64,000 nucleotides of DNA from Allohoeflea poritis. Lineage in GTDB: Bacteria > Pseudomonadota > Alphaproteobacteria > Rhizobiales > Rhizobiaceae. A program made the translations under genes and the position numbers. Numbering within the stretch: position 1 is the stretch's first letter; each line of letters begins with the position of its first letter. Below are positions 35,457 to 44,622 of this stretch, piece after piece. The stretch lies in contig NZ_JAPJZH010000008.1 in NCBI RefSeq assembly GCF_027889715.1, positions 1 to 64,000 of the forward strand, given 5' to 3'. The notes beneath the pieces are model-generated. The model did no database searches and had not been told where the DNA came from. It saw only the letters and a list, made by a program, of their open reading frames with translations.

Positions 35457-36371
35457 CTATTGCTGAGTGGCGCTCGCCGAACCTTCCGGTATGGTTCCCG
35501 CCGCATCCTGGAAGAAGCGGAAGAACTCCGAATTCGGTGAGATCACCATGGTGGTGTCCGTATCGGTCAAGGACTGCCGGTAGGCTTCCATGGAACGGTA
35601 GAAGTCAAAGAACGACTCGTCCTTGGTAAAGGCTTCGGCGAAGATACGGTTGCGCTCGGCATCGCCCTCACCACGGGTGATTTCCGAATCGCGCCGTGCT
35701 TCCGATTCAAGCTCGACCACCTGCCTGTCGGCGATCGCCCGGATACGCTGGCCGGCTTCACGGCCACGGGCGCGGATCAGCTCGGCCTCGGCCAGACGTT
35801 CCGCCTTCATGCGGTCATAGGTCTGTTGCGAGACTTCCTTTGTCAGGTCTGTCCGGCGGATGCGCACGTCCTCGATCGTCAGCCCCAGCGATTCCGCATC
35901 GGGCCGCAACTGATCGCGCACCTCCGCCATCATGGCGTTGCGAGCGTCGGAAAGGGCCGCCTCAAAGCCTCTCAGGCCGTAGACTCGCCTGAGCGCCGAA
36001 TCGAGACGGGTTCTAAGCCGGGACTCGGCCGCGGTGACGTCACCGGAGACTGTTTCCCGGAAGCGTTCCGCATTGGTGATCTTGTAGACCACGAATGCAT
36101 CCACCTCGTAGAACTTACCGCCGGAAACCTGAACACGGATATCGTCCAGGTCGAAACGGATCGCGCGTTTCTGGATCATCTGAATGTTGTCCGCTTCAAT
36201 AAAGCCGAAGGGCAGCTTGAAGTAGATTCCCGGCTCCGTCTTGACGGACCGGATTTCACCGAAGCGCAGGACAATCGCCTGCTCACCGGCCTGGACAACG
36301 AAGAAGGACGAATAGGCAAGGCCGAGCAGAACAACGACGGCGATGACAATGACGGGAAGACGGTTACCCAT
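35457..36371 (-). CDS. hflC: HflC, SPFH-domain modulator of FtsH
   Basis: 304 residues. One N-terminal membrane helix (LPVIVIAVVVLLGLAY), the SPFH/band-7 domain (about 20-200, with QAIVLRFGEIR and TEPGIYFKLPF) and a helical region rich in Ala, Glu and Arg (about 175-250). With HflK it forms a periplasmic cage around the FtsH protease. The start shares one base with the hflK stop (TAATG). Confidence 0.95.
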   Translation of the reverse strand: MGNRLPVIVIAVVVLLGLAYSSFFVVQAGEQAIVLRFGEIRSVKTEPGIYFKLPFGFIEADNIQMIQKRAIRFDLDDIRVQVSGGKFYEVDAFVVYKITNAERFRETVSGDVTAAESRLRTRLDSALRRVYGLRGFEAALSDARNAMMAEVRDQLRPDAESLGLTIEDVRIRRTDLTKEVSQQTYDRMKAERLAEAELIRARGREAGQRIRAIADRQVVELESEARRDSEITRGEGDAERNRIFAEAFTKDESFFDFYRSMEAYRQSLTDTDTTMVISPNSEFFRFFQDAAGTIPEGSASATQQ

Positions 36372-37456
36372 TAGTTGGTTCCTCCCTGCGTTGAGGGTCG
36401 GTTCAGCTCATTCAGCGGCAGATAGGGAACAACCCCCTGACCCTGATTTTGCTCAACGATAAACTTGTTGGACGTTTTGAAGACATCTTCCATGGTCTCC
36501 AGGAACAGGCGCTTGCGCGTCACATCCGGGGCCTTGGAATATTCTTCATAGATGGCGATGAAGCGCTGCGCCTCACCGGTCGCCTCATTGACGACGCGGT
36601 CCTTGTAGGCGGCCGCCTCTTCGCGGATCTGTGCGGCTTCACCGCGCGCCTGACCCAGTTTCTGGTTGGAATACTGGTTGGCTTCCTCGACGAAGCGGTC
36701 CTCGTCCTGCTCGGCGCGCTGCACTTCGTCAAACGCATCGGCAACTTCGCGCGGCGGTGCGGCGTCCTCGATCGATACGGTATTGATCGAAATGCCGGCG
36801 CCATAGGTATCCATGGTCGTCTGGATGATGGTTTTCACGCTGTCGGCGATCGCCTGGCGGTTGTCGCGGAAGACATCCTGGGCAGGACGCCGGCCGACCA
36901 CCTCGCGCATGGCGCTTTCCGCCACCTGCCGCAATGTGTCCTCGGGATTTTCCACATTGAACAGGTAGTCGCGCGGATTGGTGATGGCGTAAAGCAGCGA
37001 AAACTGGACATCGACGATATTCTGGTCGCCCGACAGCATCAGGCCCTGGGTCGCGCCGCGCGCGGAACTGCCGCCGATATTGATCTGCCGCTCGACGATC
37101 TGGACCATCTCGACCCGCTCGACCGGCCACCACAGGAAATGCAGGCCCGGCTGCGAGATTTCTTCCTTGGGTTTACCGAATAAAAGCACGACGCCGCGCT
37201 GATCCGGCTGGACGGTATAGACCGCCTGGAACAGCCACAGCAGGAACAGGCCCGCTATGATGACACCGATGAAAAGCGGACTGCCGCCACCGCCGCCCGG
37301 AAGCGCGTTCTTCAGCTGGTCCTGGCTGCGGCGGATGATTTCTTCGAGATCCGGTGGCGTTCCACCGCCCCCTCCCGTGCGACGCGGTCCGCGCGGCCCC
37401 TGCCCCCAGGGACCCTGGTTGTTTCCGCCGCCGCCATTTTGGTTACTCCAGGGCAT
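36371..37456 (-). CDS. hflK: HflK, SPFH-domain modulator of FtsH
   Basis: 361 residues. A Gly/Pro-rich cytoplasmic head (NQNGGGGNNQGPWGQGPRGP), one membrane helix (about 62-80, GVIIAGLFLLWLFQAVY) and a band-7 domain (QPDQRGVVLLFGK), then a long helical stretch (AEQDEDRFVEEANQYSNQ). It partners HflC around FtsH. It is first in the operon hflK-hflC-DUF2065 (probably also degP). The 209-base gap upstream to folA shows no RNA gene. Confidence 0.95.
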   Translation of the reverse strand: MPWSNQNGGGGNNQGPWGQGPRGPRRTGGGGGTPPDLEEIIRRSQDQLKNALPGGGGGSPLFIGVIIAGLFLLWLFQAVYTVQPDQRGVVLLFGKPKEEISQPGLHFLWWPVERVEMVQIVERQINIGGSSARGATQGLMLSGDQNIVDVQFSLLYAITNPRDYLFNVENPEDTLRQVAESAMREVVGRRPAQDVFRDNRQAIADSVKTIIQTTMDTYGAGISINTVSIEDAAPPREVADAFDEVQRAEQDEDRFVEEANQYSNQKLGQARGEAAQIREEAAAYKDRVVNEATGEAQRFIAIYEEYSKAPDVTRKRLFLETMEDVFKTSNKFIVEQNQGQGVVPYLPLNELNRPSTQGGTN

Positions 37457-37665
37457 ATAGTCCTCATCGGTTCGTCAGCACAATTTGTTGAATTTTCGGG
37501 ATTCTTCCCGGACAAATAGGGCTGATCCTTGCAGTTTTCCTGTCTCGCCGCATCGATTTGCACGACCATGGGACAAGGTCAAGGCATATTCCTGTGCGGG
37601 CAAGTTGGCCTAATTGGGGTTATAGGTACTAAAGAACCGGCTTTCAACGCGACCGGTGTACGCGG

Positions 37666-38202
37666 TTACGCACCCATGCGCCTGTAAACCATATAATTCG
37701 TGGCGGCGGTGTCCTTGTCGCCGGCCGGAAACGCTTCCTCCGACTCGAGCATCCAGACGTTCGGGTCGAGTTCCGGAAACCGCGTATCGCCCTGCGGCTC
37801 GCTGTCGACGCGCGTGTAGTGAATCGTTTGAGCCCCGGCAAGTGCCTGCCGGTATATCTCGCCACCGCCGATCACGCATATTTCCGTTTGCCCGTCGGCC
37901 GCCGCCTTTTGACGCGCACGTTCGAACGCCGCATCCAGCGTTGTAAAGACTTCCGCATCGTCTGCCCGAAAAGCCGGATCGCGCGTCACCACGACATTGA
38001 GACGACCCGGCAAGGCCTTGCCGATGGACTGATAGGTCTTGCGTCCCATGACAACCGGCTTGCCCATCGTAACGGCCTTGAAACGCTTCAGGTCCGTGGA
38101 AAGCCGCCAGGGCATATCACCATCGCGCCCGATGACGCCGTTGCGTGCCACTGCAACCACCAGCGTGACCGTCACCTGGCTGCTGTCAACGAGCCGGTTC
38201 AT
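37666..38202 (-). CDS. folA: Dihydrofolate reductase
   Basis: 178 residues. [20 protein letters not shown], the proton donor Asp in [23 protein letters not shown] and [13 protein letters not shown] are classic chromosomal DHFR motifs. It reduces dihydrofolate with NADPH to regenerate tetrahydrofolate after thymidylate synthesis. Its ATG overlaps the thyA stop by 4 bases, coupling the two steps of one cycle. Confidence 0.96.
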   Translation of the reverse strand: MNRLVDSSQVTVTLVVAVARNGVIGRDGDMPWRLSTDLKRFKAVTMGKPVVMGRKTYQSIGKALPGRLNVVVTRDPAFRADDAEVFTTLDAAFERARQKAAADGQTEICVIGGGEIYRQALAGAQTIHYTRVDSEPQGDTRFPELDPNVWMLESEEAFPAGDKDTAATNYMVYRRMGA

Positions 38203-38993
38203 ACCGAAACCTTCGCCGCAATGTGCGGATGGGGATCGTAGCCCTCCAGAGAAAAATCCTCGAAGCTGAAAGCAAACAGGTCTTTCACCTGCGGATTGAT
38301 GCGCATCACCGGCAATGGCCGCGGATCGCGGGTCAGTTGCAACTGCGCCTGCTCGAAATGGTCGGAATACAAATGCGCATCGCCCAGCGTCAGCACGAAA
38401 TCGCCGGGTTCGAGATCCGCGACCTGCGCGATCATCATCGTCAGAAGCGCATAGGATGCGATGTTGAAGGGCACGCCAAGGAAGATATCGGCGGAGCGCT
38501 GGTAGAGCTGGCAGGAAAGCCGTCCCTCGGCGACATAGAACTGGAACAGGCAGTGGCAGGGCGGCAGTGCCATTTCGTCGACCAGCGCCGGGTTCCAGGC
38601 GGAAACGACAAGACGCCGCGAATTCGGATTGGTCCGGATTGTTTCAACGGTATTGGCGATCTGGTCGATAGACTTGCCGTCCGGCCCCGGCCACGAACGC
38701 CATTGATAACCGTAGACCGGCCCGAGTTCGCCGTTCTCGTCGGCCCATTCGTCCCAGATGGAAACGCCGTTCTCCTTCAGCCAGGCGATATTCGTTTCGC
38801 CCCTGAGGAACCACAAGAGTTCTATGATGATGGAGCGCAGATGCAGCTTCTTGGTCGTCAGGACCGGAAAGCCGTCGGCAAGGTCGAAGCGCATCTGGTG
38901 GCCGAAGACCGAGCGGGTGCCCGTTCCGGTGCGGTCGCCCCGGTCAACGCCGGTCTCAAGCACCCGTCTCAGAAGATCGTGATATTGCTGCAT
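38199..38993 (-). CDS. thyA: Thymidylate synthase
   Basis: 264 residues from the ATG at 38993, the same length as the E. coli enzyme; the frame upstream is not conserved. Nucleophile Cys146 in [10 protein letters not shown], with [16 protein letters not shown], the [20 protein letters not shown] segment and GDAHLYSDH. It methylates dUMP to dTMP with methylenetetrahydrofolate. folA follows with a 4-base overlap. Confidence 0.97.
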   Translation of the reverse strand: MQQYHDLLRRVLETGVDRGDRTGTGTRSVFGHQMRFDLADGFPVLTTKKLHLRSIIIELLWFLRGETNIAWLKENGVSIWDEWADENGELGPVYGYQWRSWPGPDGKSIDQIANTVETIRTNPNSRRLVVSAWNPALVDEMALPPCHCLFQFYVAEGRLSCQLYQRSADIFLGVPFNIASYALLTMMIAQVADLEPGDFVLTLGDAHLYSDHFEQAQLQLTRDPRPLPVMRINPQVKDLFAFSFEDFSLEGYDPHPHIAAKVSV

Positions 38994-39104
38994 GCCCTGC
39001 TCCCGCACCGATTCGCGCCGGGCAATCATAAGCCCACCCGCCATGAGTCAAAACGGTCTTGTGAGGCAAACCCGTGCGCAGGCGCGACATACATAGCCCG
39101 AGAC

Positions 39105-39435
39105 CTTTTCAAACAGGGCGCAAAGCCTTATATCAAAAGGGCTGTTTCGGCAGCTATGGCAATAAACGGAAGATGCAATAAACCCATCGGACCCGGGGGC
39201 AGTACCCGGCGCCTCCACCACAAACGGCTGGACCGCTTCAATGAGCCGGTTGTGTTGGGGGCGACACAGGATCGACGAGGGCGTAAAGATCAACTTTTTG
39301 CCCGGCATGGTTCCGCCGTTATCGGGCCGACTCAATAGTTGCAAACGACAACTATGCGGAAGCACGTCTCGCCGCTTAATGCGGTGCGACAGCTTCAATT
39401 AAACTCCTGACCGGTCGCACGGTCAGGCGGGGTTC
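39105..39435 (+). ncRNA. ssrA: tmRNA (permuted, two-piece alphaproteobacterial type)
   Basis: The acceptor piece comes first: a T arm with CCGGG/CCCGG stem around GGCAGTA, then CGCCTCC and CCA ending at 39220. The coding piece starts at 39257 with GGGGGCG, which pairs with CGCCTCC and places the G-U pair at position 3 that alanyl-tRNA synthetase needs. The resume codon is GCA at 39341 and the tag ANDNYAEARLAA ends at the TAA 39377-39379. The 36-base linker would be removed in maturation. The 5' end is only approximate. It rescues stalled ribosomes and tags proteins for ClpXP. Confidence 0.95.
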
Positions 39436-39473
39436 GGAGGCACCTGGCAACAGAAGCCTCCACTTTTCTTTTT
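39436..39473 (+). terminator. Terminator of ssrA
   Basis: Stem GGAGGC/GCCTCC (39436-39441 with 39456-39461), a 14-base loop and a T-rich tail (39464-39473) lie after the last tmRNA helices. Confidence 0.8.
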
Positions 39474-39556
39474 ATGAAGGATATTTTCATTCGTTATATT
39501 GAGCGACCAATCGAGGATGTGTATCACGGTACTTGGACAAAAAGCGGAATCTTAAA

Positions 39557-40114
39557 GTGCAGGATCACATCAGATACGACATACTGGCGCAGGAGGCGTT
39601 GCGGGGGGTTATCCGTAAAGTACTGTCGGAAGTCGCCGCGACCGGAAGCCTGCCGGGTGAGCACCATTTCTTCATCACGTTTCTGACCAATGCGCCGGGT
39701 GTCCGGATTTCGCCTTATCTGAAGGAGAAATACTCGGAGCAGATGACTATCGTCATCCAGCATCAGTTCTGGGACCTGAAAGTGACCGACAGCTATTTCG
39801 AGATCGGCCTTTCCTTCTCCGACAAACCTGAAAAGCTGCACATTCCCTTTGCCGCCATCCGCGGGTTCTACGATCCGTCGGTCAATTTCGAACTCGAGTT
39901 CGACACCATGATGGCCGACAATGAGGATCTGCCCGCCGAAACGATCAGCATTGCGGAAACCGAAGAGGACGCGCCCGAGGCCGAAGCGGATACGGAAGCC
40001 GGCGATACCACCGCCGCCACCGAAGCGGAGCCCGCCGCGACCGAAGGTGAGGACGGGGATGACAAGTCCGGCGCCGATGTCGTCTCGCTGGATGCCTTCC
40101 GCAAGAAGAACTGA
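39557..40114 (+). CDS. sspB: SspB-family ClpXP adaptor
   Basis: 185 residues. The GTG at 39557 is chosen because GGAA lies 7 bases upstream and the protein then begins QDHIRYDILAQEALRGVIRK as I remember for rhizobial homologues; a TTG at 39533 is possible. The SspB fold (about 20-115) has HHFFITFLTNAPGVRIS and the segment MTIVIQHQFWDLKVTD; a long acidic linker leads to a C-terminal ClpX-binding tail (VSLDAFRKKN). It delivers tmRNA-tagged proteins to ClpXP. It lies just after the tmRNA gene. Confidence 0.93.
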   Translation: MQDHIRYDILAQEALRGVIRKVLSEVAATGSLPGEHHFFITFLTNAPGVRISPYLKEKYSEQMTIVIQHQFWDLKVTDSYFEIGLSFSDKPEKLHIPFAAIRGFYDPSVNFELEFDTMMADNEDLPAETISIAETEEDAPEAEADTEAGDTTAATEAEPAATEGEDGDDKSGADVVSLDAFRKKN

Positions 40115-40115
40115 A

Positions 40116-40322
40116 TTGTCCGCCGAGATCGTAAATCTGCGCCGTCACCGGAAACGCAAGGCGCGGCAGCAGCGCGAAGAAACGGCAGAGCAGAACCGTA
40201 TATCCTTCGGACGGACGAAGGCCGAGAAGGCCGCGACGGATGCGCTCAACAAACGCAAGCGGACGGAACACGCACAAAAGCGTCTCGACAGGCCTGGAAA
40301 GCCCCAGCGCCCGAAACCATGA
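40116..40322 (+). CDS. DUF4169 family small basic protein
   Basis: 68 residues from a TTG at 40116. It reads SAEIVNLRRHRKRKARQQRE and then NRISFGRTKAEKAATDALNK, a highly charged helix typical of DUF4169, common in alphaproteobacteria. The open frame upstream lies inside sspB and is a shadow. It starts one base after the sspB stop and overlaps the next gene by 4 bases, so the three are cotranslated. Function unknown; nucleic-acid binding is possible from its charge. Confidence 0.8.
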   Translation: MSAEIVNLRRHRKRKARQQREETAEQNRISFGRTKAEKAATDALNKRKRTEHAQKRLDRPGKPQRPKP

Positions 40323-40537
40323 TCCGTAAACGCTCGGTCACGATCAGGGGCCACCGGACAAGCATTTCATTGGAAGACGAATTCTGGCAGGCGCTGCAAA
40401 CGATCGCTGGCGCACGCGGCGTTTCCCTGTCCGCACTTATCGCCGAAATTGACGAGAACCGACGCCCCGACGACAATTTGTCTTCCTCCATGCGCCTTTG
40501 CGTGCTCGAATGGCTGCGATCCGGCAAGGGGCTGTAG
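40319..40537 (+). CDS. Ribbon-helix-helix domain protein (RHH_4 type)
   Basis: 72 residues. KRSVTIRGHRTSISLEDEFW and LQTIAGARGVSLSALIAEID form a ribbon-helix-helix of the type often found after DUF4169 genes, and RLCVLEWLRSG ends it. It probably binds DNA as a dimer; target unknown. It overlaps the DUF4169 gene by 4 bases. An inverted repeat follows the stop. Confidence 0.88.
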   Translation: MIRKRSVTIRGHRTSISLEDEFWQALQTIAGARGVSLSALIAEIDENRRPDDNLSSSMRLCVLEWLRSGKGL

Positions 40538-40541
40538 CCGC

Positions 40542-40575
40542 TAGAGTATCCGTTTTGATCAAGCCGGATACTCTA
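40542..40575. terminator. Inverted repeat between convergent genes, probable terminator
   Basis: A perfect 11-bp stem (40542-40552 with 40565-40575) with a 12-base loop. The right arm contains the stop codon of the AsmA gene. No T run follows on either strand, so termination may be weak; the repeat could also be a dispersed chromosomal element. Confidence 0.6.
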
Positions 40576-43500
40576 ATTGTTGAGTGCCTCGAAATTCAGC
40601 TCGGGCAGCGCCTCGCCGCCGCTTTGAACGCCGCGCTCGGTCGGAACGGGCAGCCGGGTCACGCTGCCGGATGAGGTCCCGCCGGTTGCCTGCTCGCCCG
40701 CCTGCCGGACGGCATTTTCAAGCTGTTGCAGGAAATCGTCCTGCGGCGGGCGCGACATCCTGTCGGCGGCGCGCCGCGCGGCGGCGTCGAGCTGGCGTTC
40801 CAGCTCCTCCTCCCGCGCTCTCAGGGCCGCTTCCTCGGCTTCCCTTCTTTCATTCTCTTCCGCTTCAAGCCGCGCCAGGCGCTCCTGTTCAATCCGCGTC
40901 TGGCGCTCCTGCTCAAGGCGCGCCTCGTCTTCCGTATCGCGCTCGCGCTCAAGCCGCCGCCGCTCCTGTGCGGCGTCCCTGTATGCCTTCTCCTGTTGCT
41001 TGGCGAGCAGGGCCTCGCGCCGCATACGCTGATTTTCGAGCACGACGGCCTGGAGGATCTCGACCCTCCGGCGTTCACGCTCGAATGCGCGCAAGGACAG
41101 GAAATTGGCAAGTTCGGCGGCATCGATAGTCCTGTCCGGCGCCGCAACCGGGCCCAGAAATGCAAGGCTCAGCGCCGGCGCGGCGCCCGTCAGCGCATTG
41201 TCCTCCGGATCGAACTCCACATCAAAGCGCGCATCGATCGCCTCGTCCACAAGATCGATCCGCGCCTCGCCACGCACCGTCGCACCGTCATCGCTCAAAA
41301 CGATATTGGGCATGCGCACGGTTCCGGCCGCCATGGTGAAGGGCGCGGTAACCGCATCGGCATAGTAGCTGCCGCTCGAAACGACACGATCCGCTAGAAC
41401 CTTGACATTGTCGCCATCGATTTCGAAGCCTTCATCGTCCGCCGCCGCCAGGATTGGGGCCAGCGATTCATTCTCCAGGCCCGAGAGTTCCAGGCCGCTT
41501 GTCTCGATAATGCCGGAACCCGAGAGCGAGGCGACCACTTCCTGAACGGATTTTCCCGCGCCTTCGAAGGAAGCGGAAACCCCGAGCCCGCCGGTCGCAA
41601 TCGGAAAGCCGCCGCGTTTCCACATAACCGCCCCGAGATCGGCATCGGTCAGTTGCAACTGGCCGGACAGGAGCGCGGTCGAATCGCGATTGGCGAGCGT
41701 CAGGGCGCCGGCCAGAGAGCCGCTGAGCCAGTCTGCCCGGAGGTTGCGCCATTGAAGCTCGTTGTCTTTCAACACAAGCTTGCCGGCCCAGTTCGTTGCT
41801 TCCGGACCGAAATGCAAAAGCGCCGTCTGTGCGCTTACATCGAGGTCGAACTCCAGATTGTCCTGCAGCGGCGGCAGGAACGATGCCGTTGACCATGCCT
41901 CCAGACCCGACAAGGTGGTGCCCGGCCCGACCATCAACTCCGCCAGCCATGCCAGATCCATCTCGGACAGCGCCAGTGAGCCGCTGATATCGGCGCGTTC
42001 AGTACCACGCGAAACGGCGATTTCTCCGGAAAACCGGCTTTCACCGACCGTTCCCTCAAGGTTGCCCAATTGGTAGTTTCTTGCGGTGGTTTTCACATCC
42101 GTCTGGATTTCGGCTGGCAGCCCGAAGCCGGGATCGATGACATTGATGCCATTCATCGCCAGATAAGGCGTCAGATCATTCGAGGAAAGCTTGAGCTGGA
42201 ACGCGCCCTGCAGCGCCCGGTCTTCGTCCTGCCAGCCGGTTCCACGTGCCGAAAGCTGCGTATCGGGCGCATCGTAGCCGAGTGAAAAGTCGAGCTGCTT
42301 GGATGGTATGCCGTCCAGCCGCATATCCAGTATTGCCGGCCCCGACAGATCCACCGGCAGGCTGTCGACACCGACCTGAGCCAGCAATCTGCGCGGCGCA
42401 CTGCTGCTCACATCGGCGGTCACGGTCAGTTGCCCGCTGTCGAGCGGCGCGAAAGCATCCGCGCGCTCGACCAGAACATTGAACCGGCTGCCGCCGGAAC
42501 GTCCCCGGATACGCGAGGACAGGGATGTGCGATCGCTCCCGAGCGGCGCGAATTGCGCCTGCACGTCAATGGTCGTTTCACCGAACAGGGCGGCATTGTC
42601 GCGCAGGTGATCGAGCACCGGATGCGCGCCGCCAAGGTTCGACAACAGCGTGAAGAGCGGTCTGCTGTTTTCAGTCAGTACGCTGAGGTCGATGTCGCCC
42701 ACAGGCGAAGTAAAAACCTTCTCCAGCCGTCCGACACCCGAGACCGATGCGCCGGCCAGGTCGTTGACGGTCAGGCGGTCGATATCGAGCGTTCCGCCCT
42801 TCAACCGCAACGACAGATCGGCATCATTGGCCGTCACGCCGGAAGCCAGAAACCGGCCGGCACTCAGCCGGGCGCTCACATCGTGGCCGGCCAGCCGGCT
42901 CTCCTGATCGTCACCGACGATCACGCCGGTGAACGCCCGCAGCGCGTCGACATCCACCTCGTCGCCCTCGAGGATCAGCGAAAGCGACGGACGGCCCTGT
43001 ATCGGAACGACCCGCTCGAGCCTGCCCTTGAGAATGGCTGCTCCGACCGCGATCTCCAACTCATCGAAACGCTGAAGCTGCGTCGACAGATCGACCTTGG
43101 CGGAAAGACCGGCCGCCTCCAGCCGGCGGATGGCGGGATCAACGCTGTCTGTCAGCCAGGAAGCAAAGCCCGAGGGCTGGTTCGAGGCGACGATGACCTC
43201 GCCGGAAAATCCGAAATCGGCGCCGACACCGAGCCGCCCCGACGCCAGGAACTGGGTCCGGCCAGGCAACTTGGCCTCCATCCGGCCTATCTTCCAGGCT
43301 GTCCCGTCAGGTGTGGCCTCGACGAGGACATCGCGCACCGTGGTGTCGCCGGCCAGGATGGCAGGAAGCGCTACGGCAACCCTTCCCGGCATCTGCGGCA
43401 CCGGAGCCAGCGACAGCAATCTGCGAAGTCCTGCAAGCCTTTCGCCAAGCGAAAGCGAACCGGTCGCCGCCTGATCGTCGTTCTGGCCGCCGTTCATGCG

Positions 43501-44427
43501 CGCGAGGTTGAGCTGCTGACCATCCGCGATCAGCAGGAATTCGGGATTGCGGCCGGTATCGAAGGTGGCCTCTCCGGACACGATATACGGATCGTTGGGC
43601 GGCCCGGTCTCCAGCCTGTAATCCTCGATCCTCAGCCGCTCATTGTTGAGCTCAAAGACACCGACGGCGCGCGCATAGATCGGGCGTCTGCCGGTTTTTG
43701 CCGTCGTGCCGTTCTCAGCCTGCATCTTTGCCGGATCGAGCGCGCGGACCTCGAAGGTGCCCTTGTATTGAGGTTTCAGATCCTCGATCCGCAGGTCGCC
43801 CTCCAGATCGACCGAGACGGGCAGCGCCTCGGGAAGCACGCGGGCCTTCAGCCTGATCCGGTCTTCCTCGGTCCGCGCGCCGGTTGTCAGCGAGAAACCG
43901 CTCCGGTAGCCGTCGATCTCGGCGTCACCCTCCATGTTCCAAGGACCCGTGACAGATTTCGCCGACATCTGCATGTTGAGGTCTCTGACCCAATGTTCAC
44001 GGCCATTCTGCTCATCGAGGACCAGCGCCTCGCCGCCGCTGACGGTGATGCTCTCGAAGGTCAGCGAATCCTCCGGAAGGCTTTTCTGGCTGCGCAGCGC
44101 CCAGTCCAGTTCGCCGGTCGGAGAAAGCCGGACAATCGCCTTGGGGTTTTCGATGTGCATGTCGAAGATGCGTATTTCACCGCTCAGGAACGGCGCCAGT
44201 TCCGCATCCATCGAGAAACGGTCGATGGTCATCATCGGCCGGCCGTCCTTGCTCTCGCCGACGACGACATTGTCGAAACTCACCGAAGGGAACGGCAGAA
44301 TCCGTGCATCGGCCTCACCGAGCACCTGGACTTTCTGGCCAAGGATGCGGCCCGCCTCGCGCTCGAATTCCTGTCGATAGCTGGACCAGTCAACGAAATA
44401 GGGTCCGATCAGCGCCGCAAAAAGCAC
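40573..44427 (-). CDS. Very large AsmA-family protein
   Basis: 1284 residues from the GTG at 44427. GPYFVDWSSYRQEFEREAGR at the N-terminus is typical of AsmA-like envelope proteins, which bridge inner and outer membrane and are thought to move phospholipids; repeated beta segments fill most of the length. A Glu/Arg-rich coiled coil spans about 1125-1235, followed by a Gln-rich tail. The called start cuts the membrane helix; codons back to 44469 would complete it, but only CTG starts exist there, with GAGAGG at the right distance. The true start is therefore uncertain. Confidence 0.88.
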   Translation of the reverse strand: MLFAALIGPYFVDWSSYRQEFEREAGRILGQKVQVLGEADARILPFPSVSFDNVVVGESKDGRPMMTIDRFSMDAELAPFLSGEIRIFDMHIENPKAIVRLSPTGELDWALRSQKSLPEDSLTFESITVSGGEALVLDEQNGREHWVRDLNMQMSAKSVTGPWNMEGDAEIDGYRSGFSLTTGARTEEDRIRLKARVLPEALPVSVDLEGDLRIEDLKPQYKGTFEVRALDPAKMQAENGTTAKTGRRPIYARAVGVFELNNERLRIEDYRLETGPPNDPYIVSGEATFDTGRNPEFLLIADGQQLNLARMNGGQNDDQAATGSLSLGERLAGLRRLLSLAPVPQMPGRVAVALPAILAGDTTVRDVLVEATPDGTAWKIGRMEAKLPGRTQFLASGRLGVGADFGFSGEVIVASNQPSGFASWLTDSVDPAIRRLEAAGLSAKVDLSTQLQRFDELEIAVGAAILKGRLERVVPIQGRPSLSLILEGDEVDVDALRAFTGVIVGDDQESRLAGHDVSARLSAGRFLASGVTANDADLSLRLKGGTLDIDRLTVNDLAGASVSGVGRLEKVFTSPVGDIDLSVLTENSRPLFTLLSNLGGAHPVLDHLRDNAALFGETTIDVQAQFAPLGSDRTSLSSRIRGRSGGSRFNVLVERADAFAPLDSGQLTVTADVSSSAPRRLLAQVGVDSLPVDLSGPAILDMRLDGIPSKQLDFSLGYDAPDTQLSARGTGWQDEDRALQGAFQLKLSSNDLTPYLAMNGINVIDPGFGLPAEIQTDVKTTARNYQLGNLEGTVGESRFSGEIAVSRGTERADISGSLALSEMDLAWLAELMVGPGTTLSGLEAWSTASFLPPLQDNLEFDLDVSAQTALLHFGPEATNWAGKLVLKDNELQWRNLRADWLSGSLAGALTLANRDSTALLSGQLQLTDADLGAVMWKRGGFPIATGGLGVSASFEGAGKSVQEVVASLSGSGIIETSGLELSGLENESLAPILAAADDEGFEIDGDNVKVLADRVVSSGSYYADAVTAPFTMAAGTVRMPNIVLSDDGATVRGEARIDLVDEAIDARFDVEFDPEDNALTGAAPALSLAFLGPVAAPDRTIDAAELANFLSLRAFERERRRVEILQAVVLENQRMRREALLAKQQEKAYRDAAQERRRLERERDTEDEARLEQERQTRIEQERLARLEAEENERREAEEAALRAREEELERQLDAAARRAADRMSRPPQDDFLQQLENAVRQAGEQATGGTSSGSVTRLPVPTERGVQSGGEALPELNFEALNN

Positions 44428-44622
44428 CAGTACCAGCAGACCACCGAAGAAGACGAACAGACGAACCAGGGTTCACAACCTCTCACAGACGCAAGACACG
44501 CCGACAGATCTGAAACCCCGGAACCGGCATTGCTCCGCCCGAGGGCTGCGGCTTGCAACATACTATACGCCTAATTCAGCCGCGTCATGACAAATTGATG
44601 GCATAGGCGGCGAATTGACTGA

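Noticed and set aside
42430-44574. 714-codon plus-strand frame opposite the AsmA gene
   Set aside because: It is the antisense shadow of a conserved AsmA protein, with no recognisable domain or ribosome binding site.
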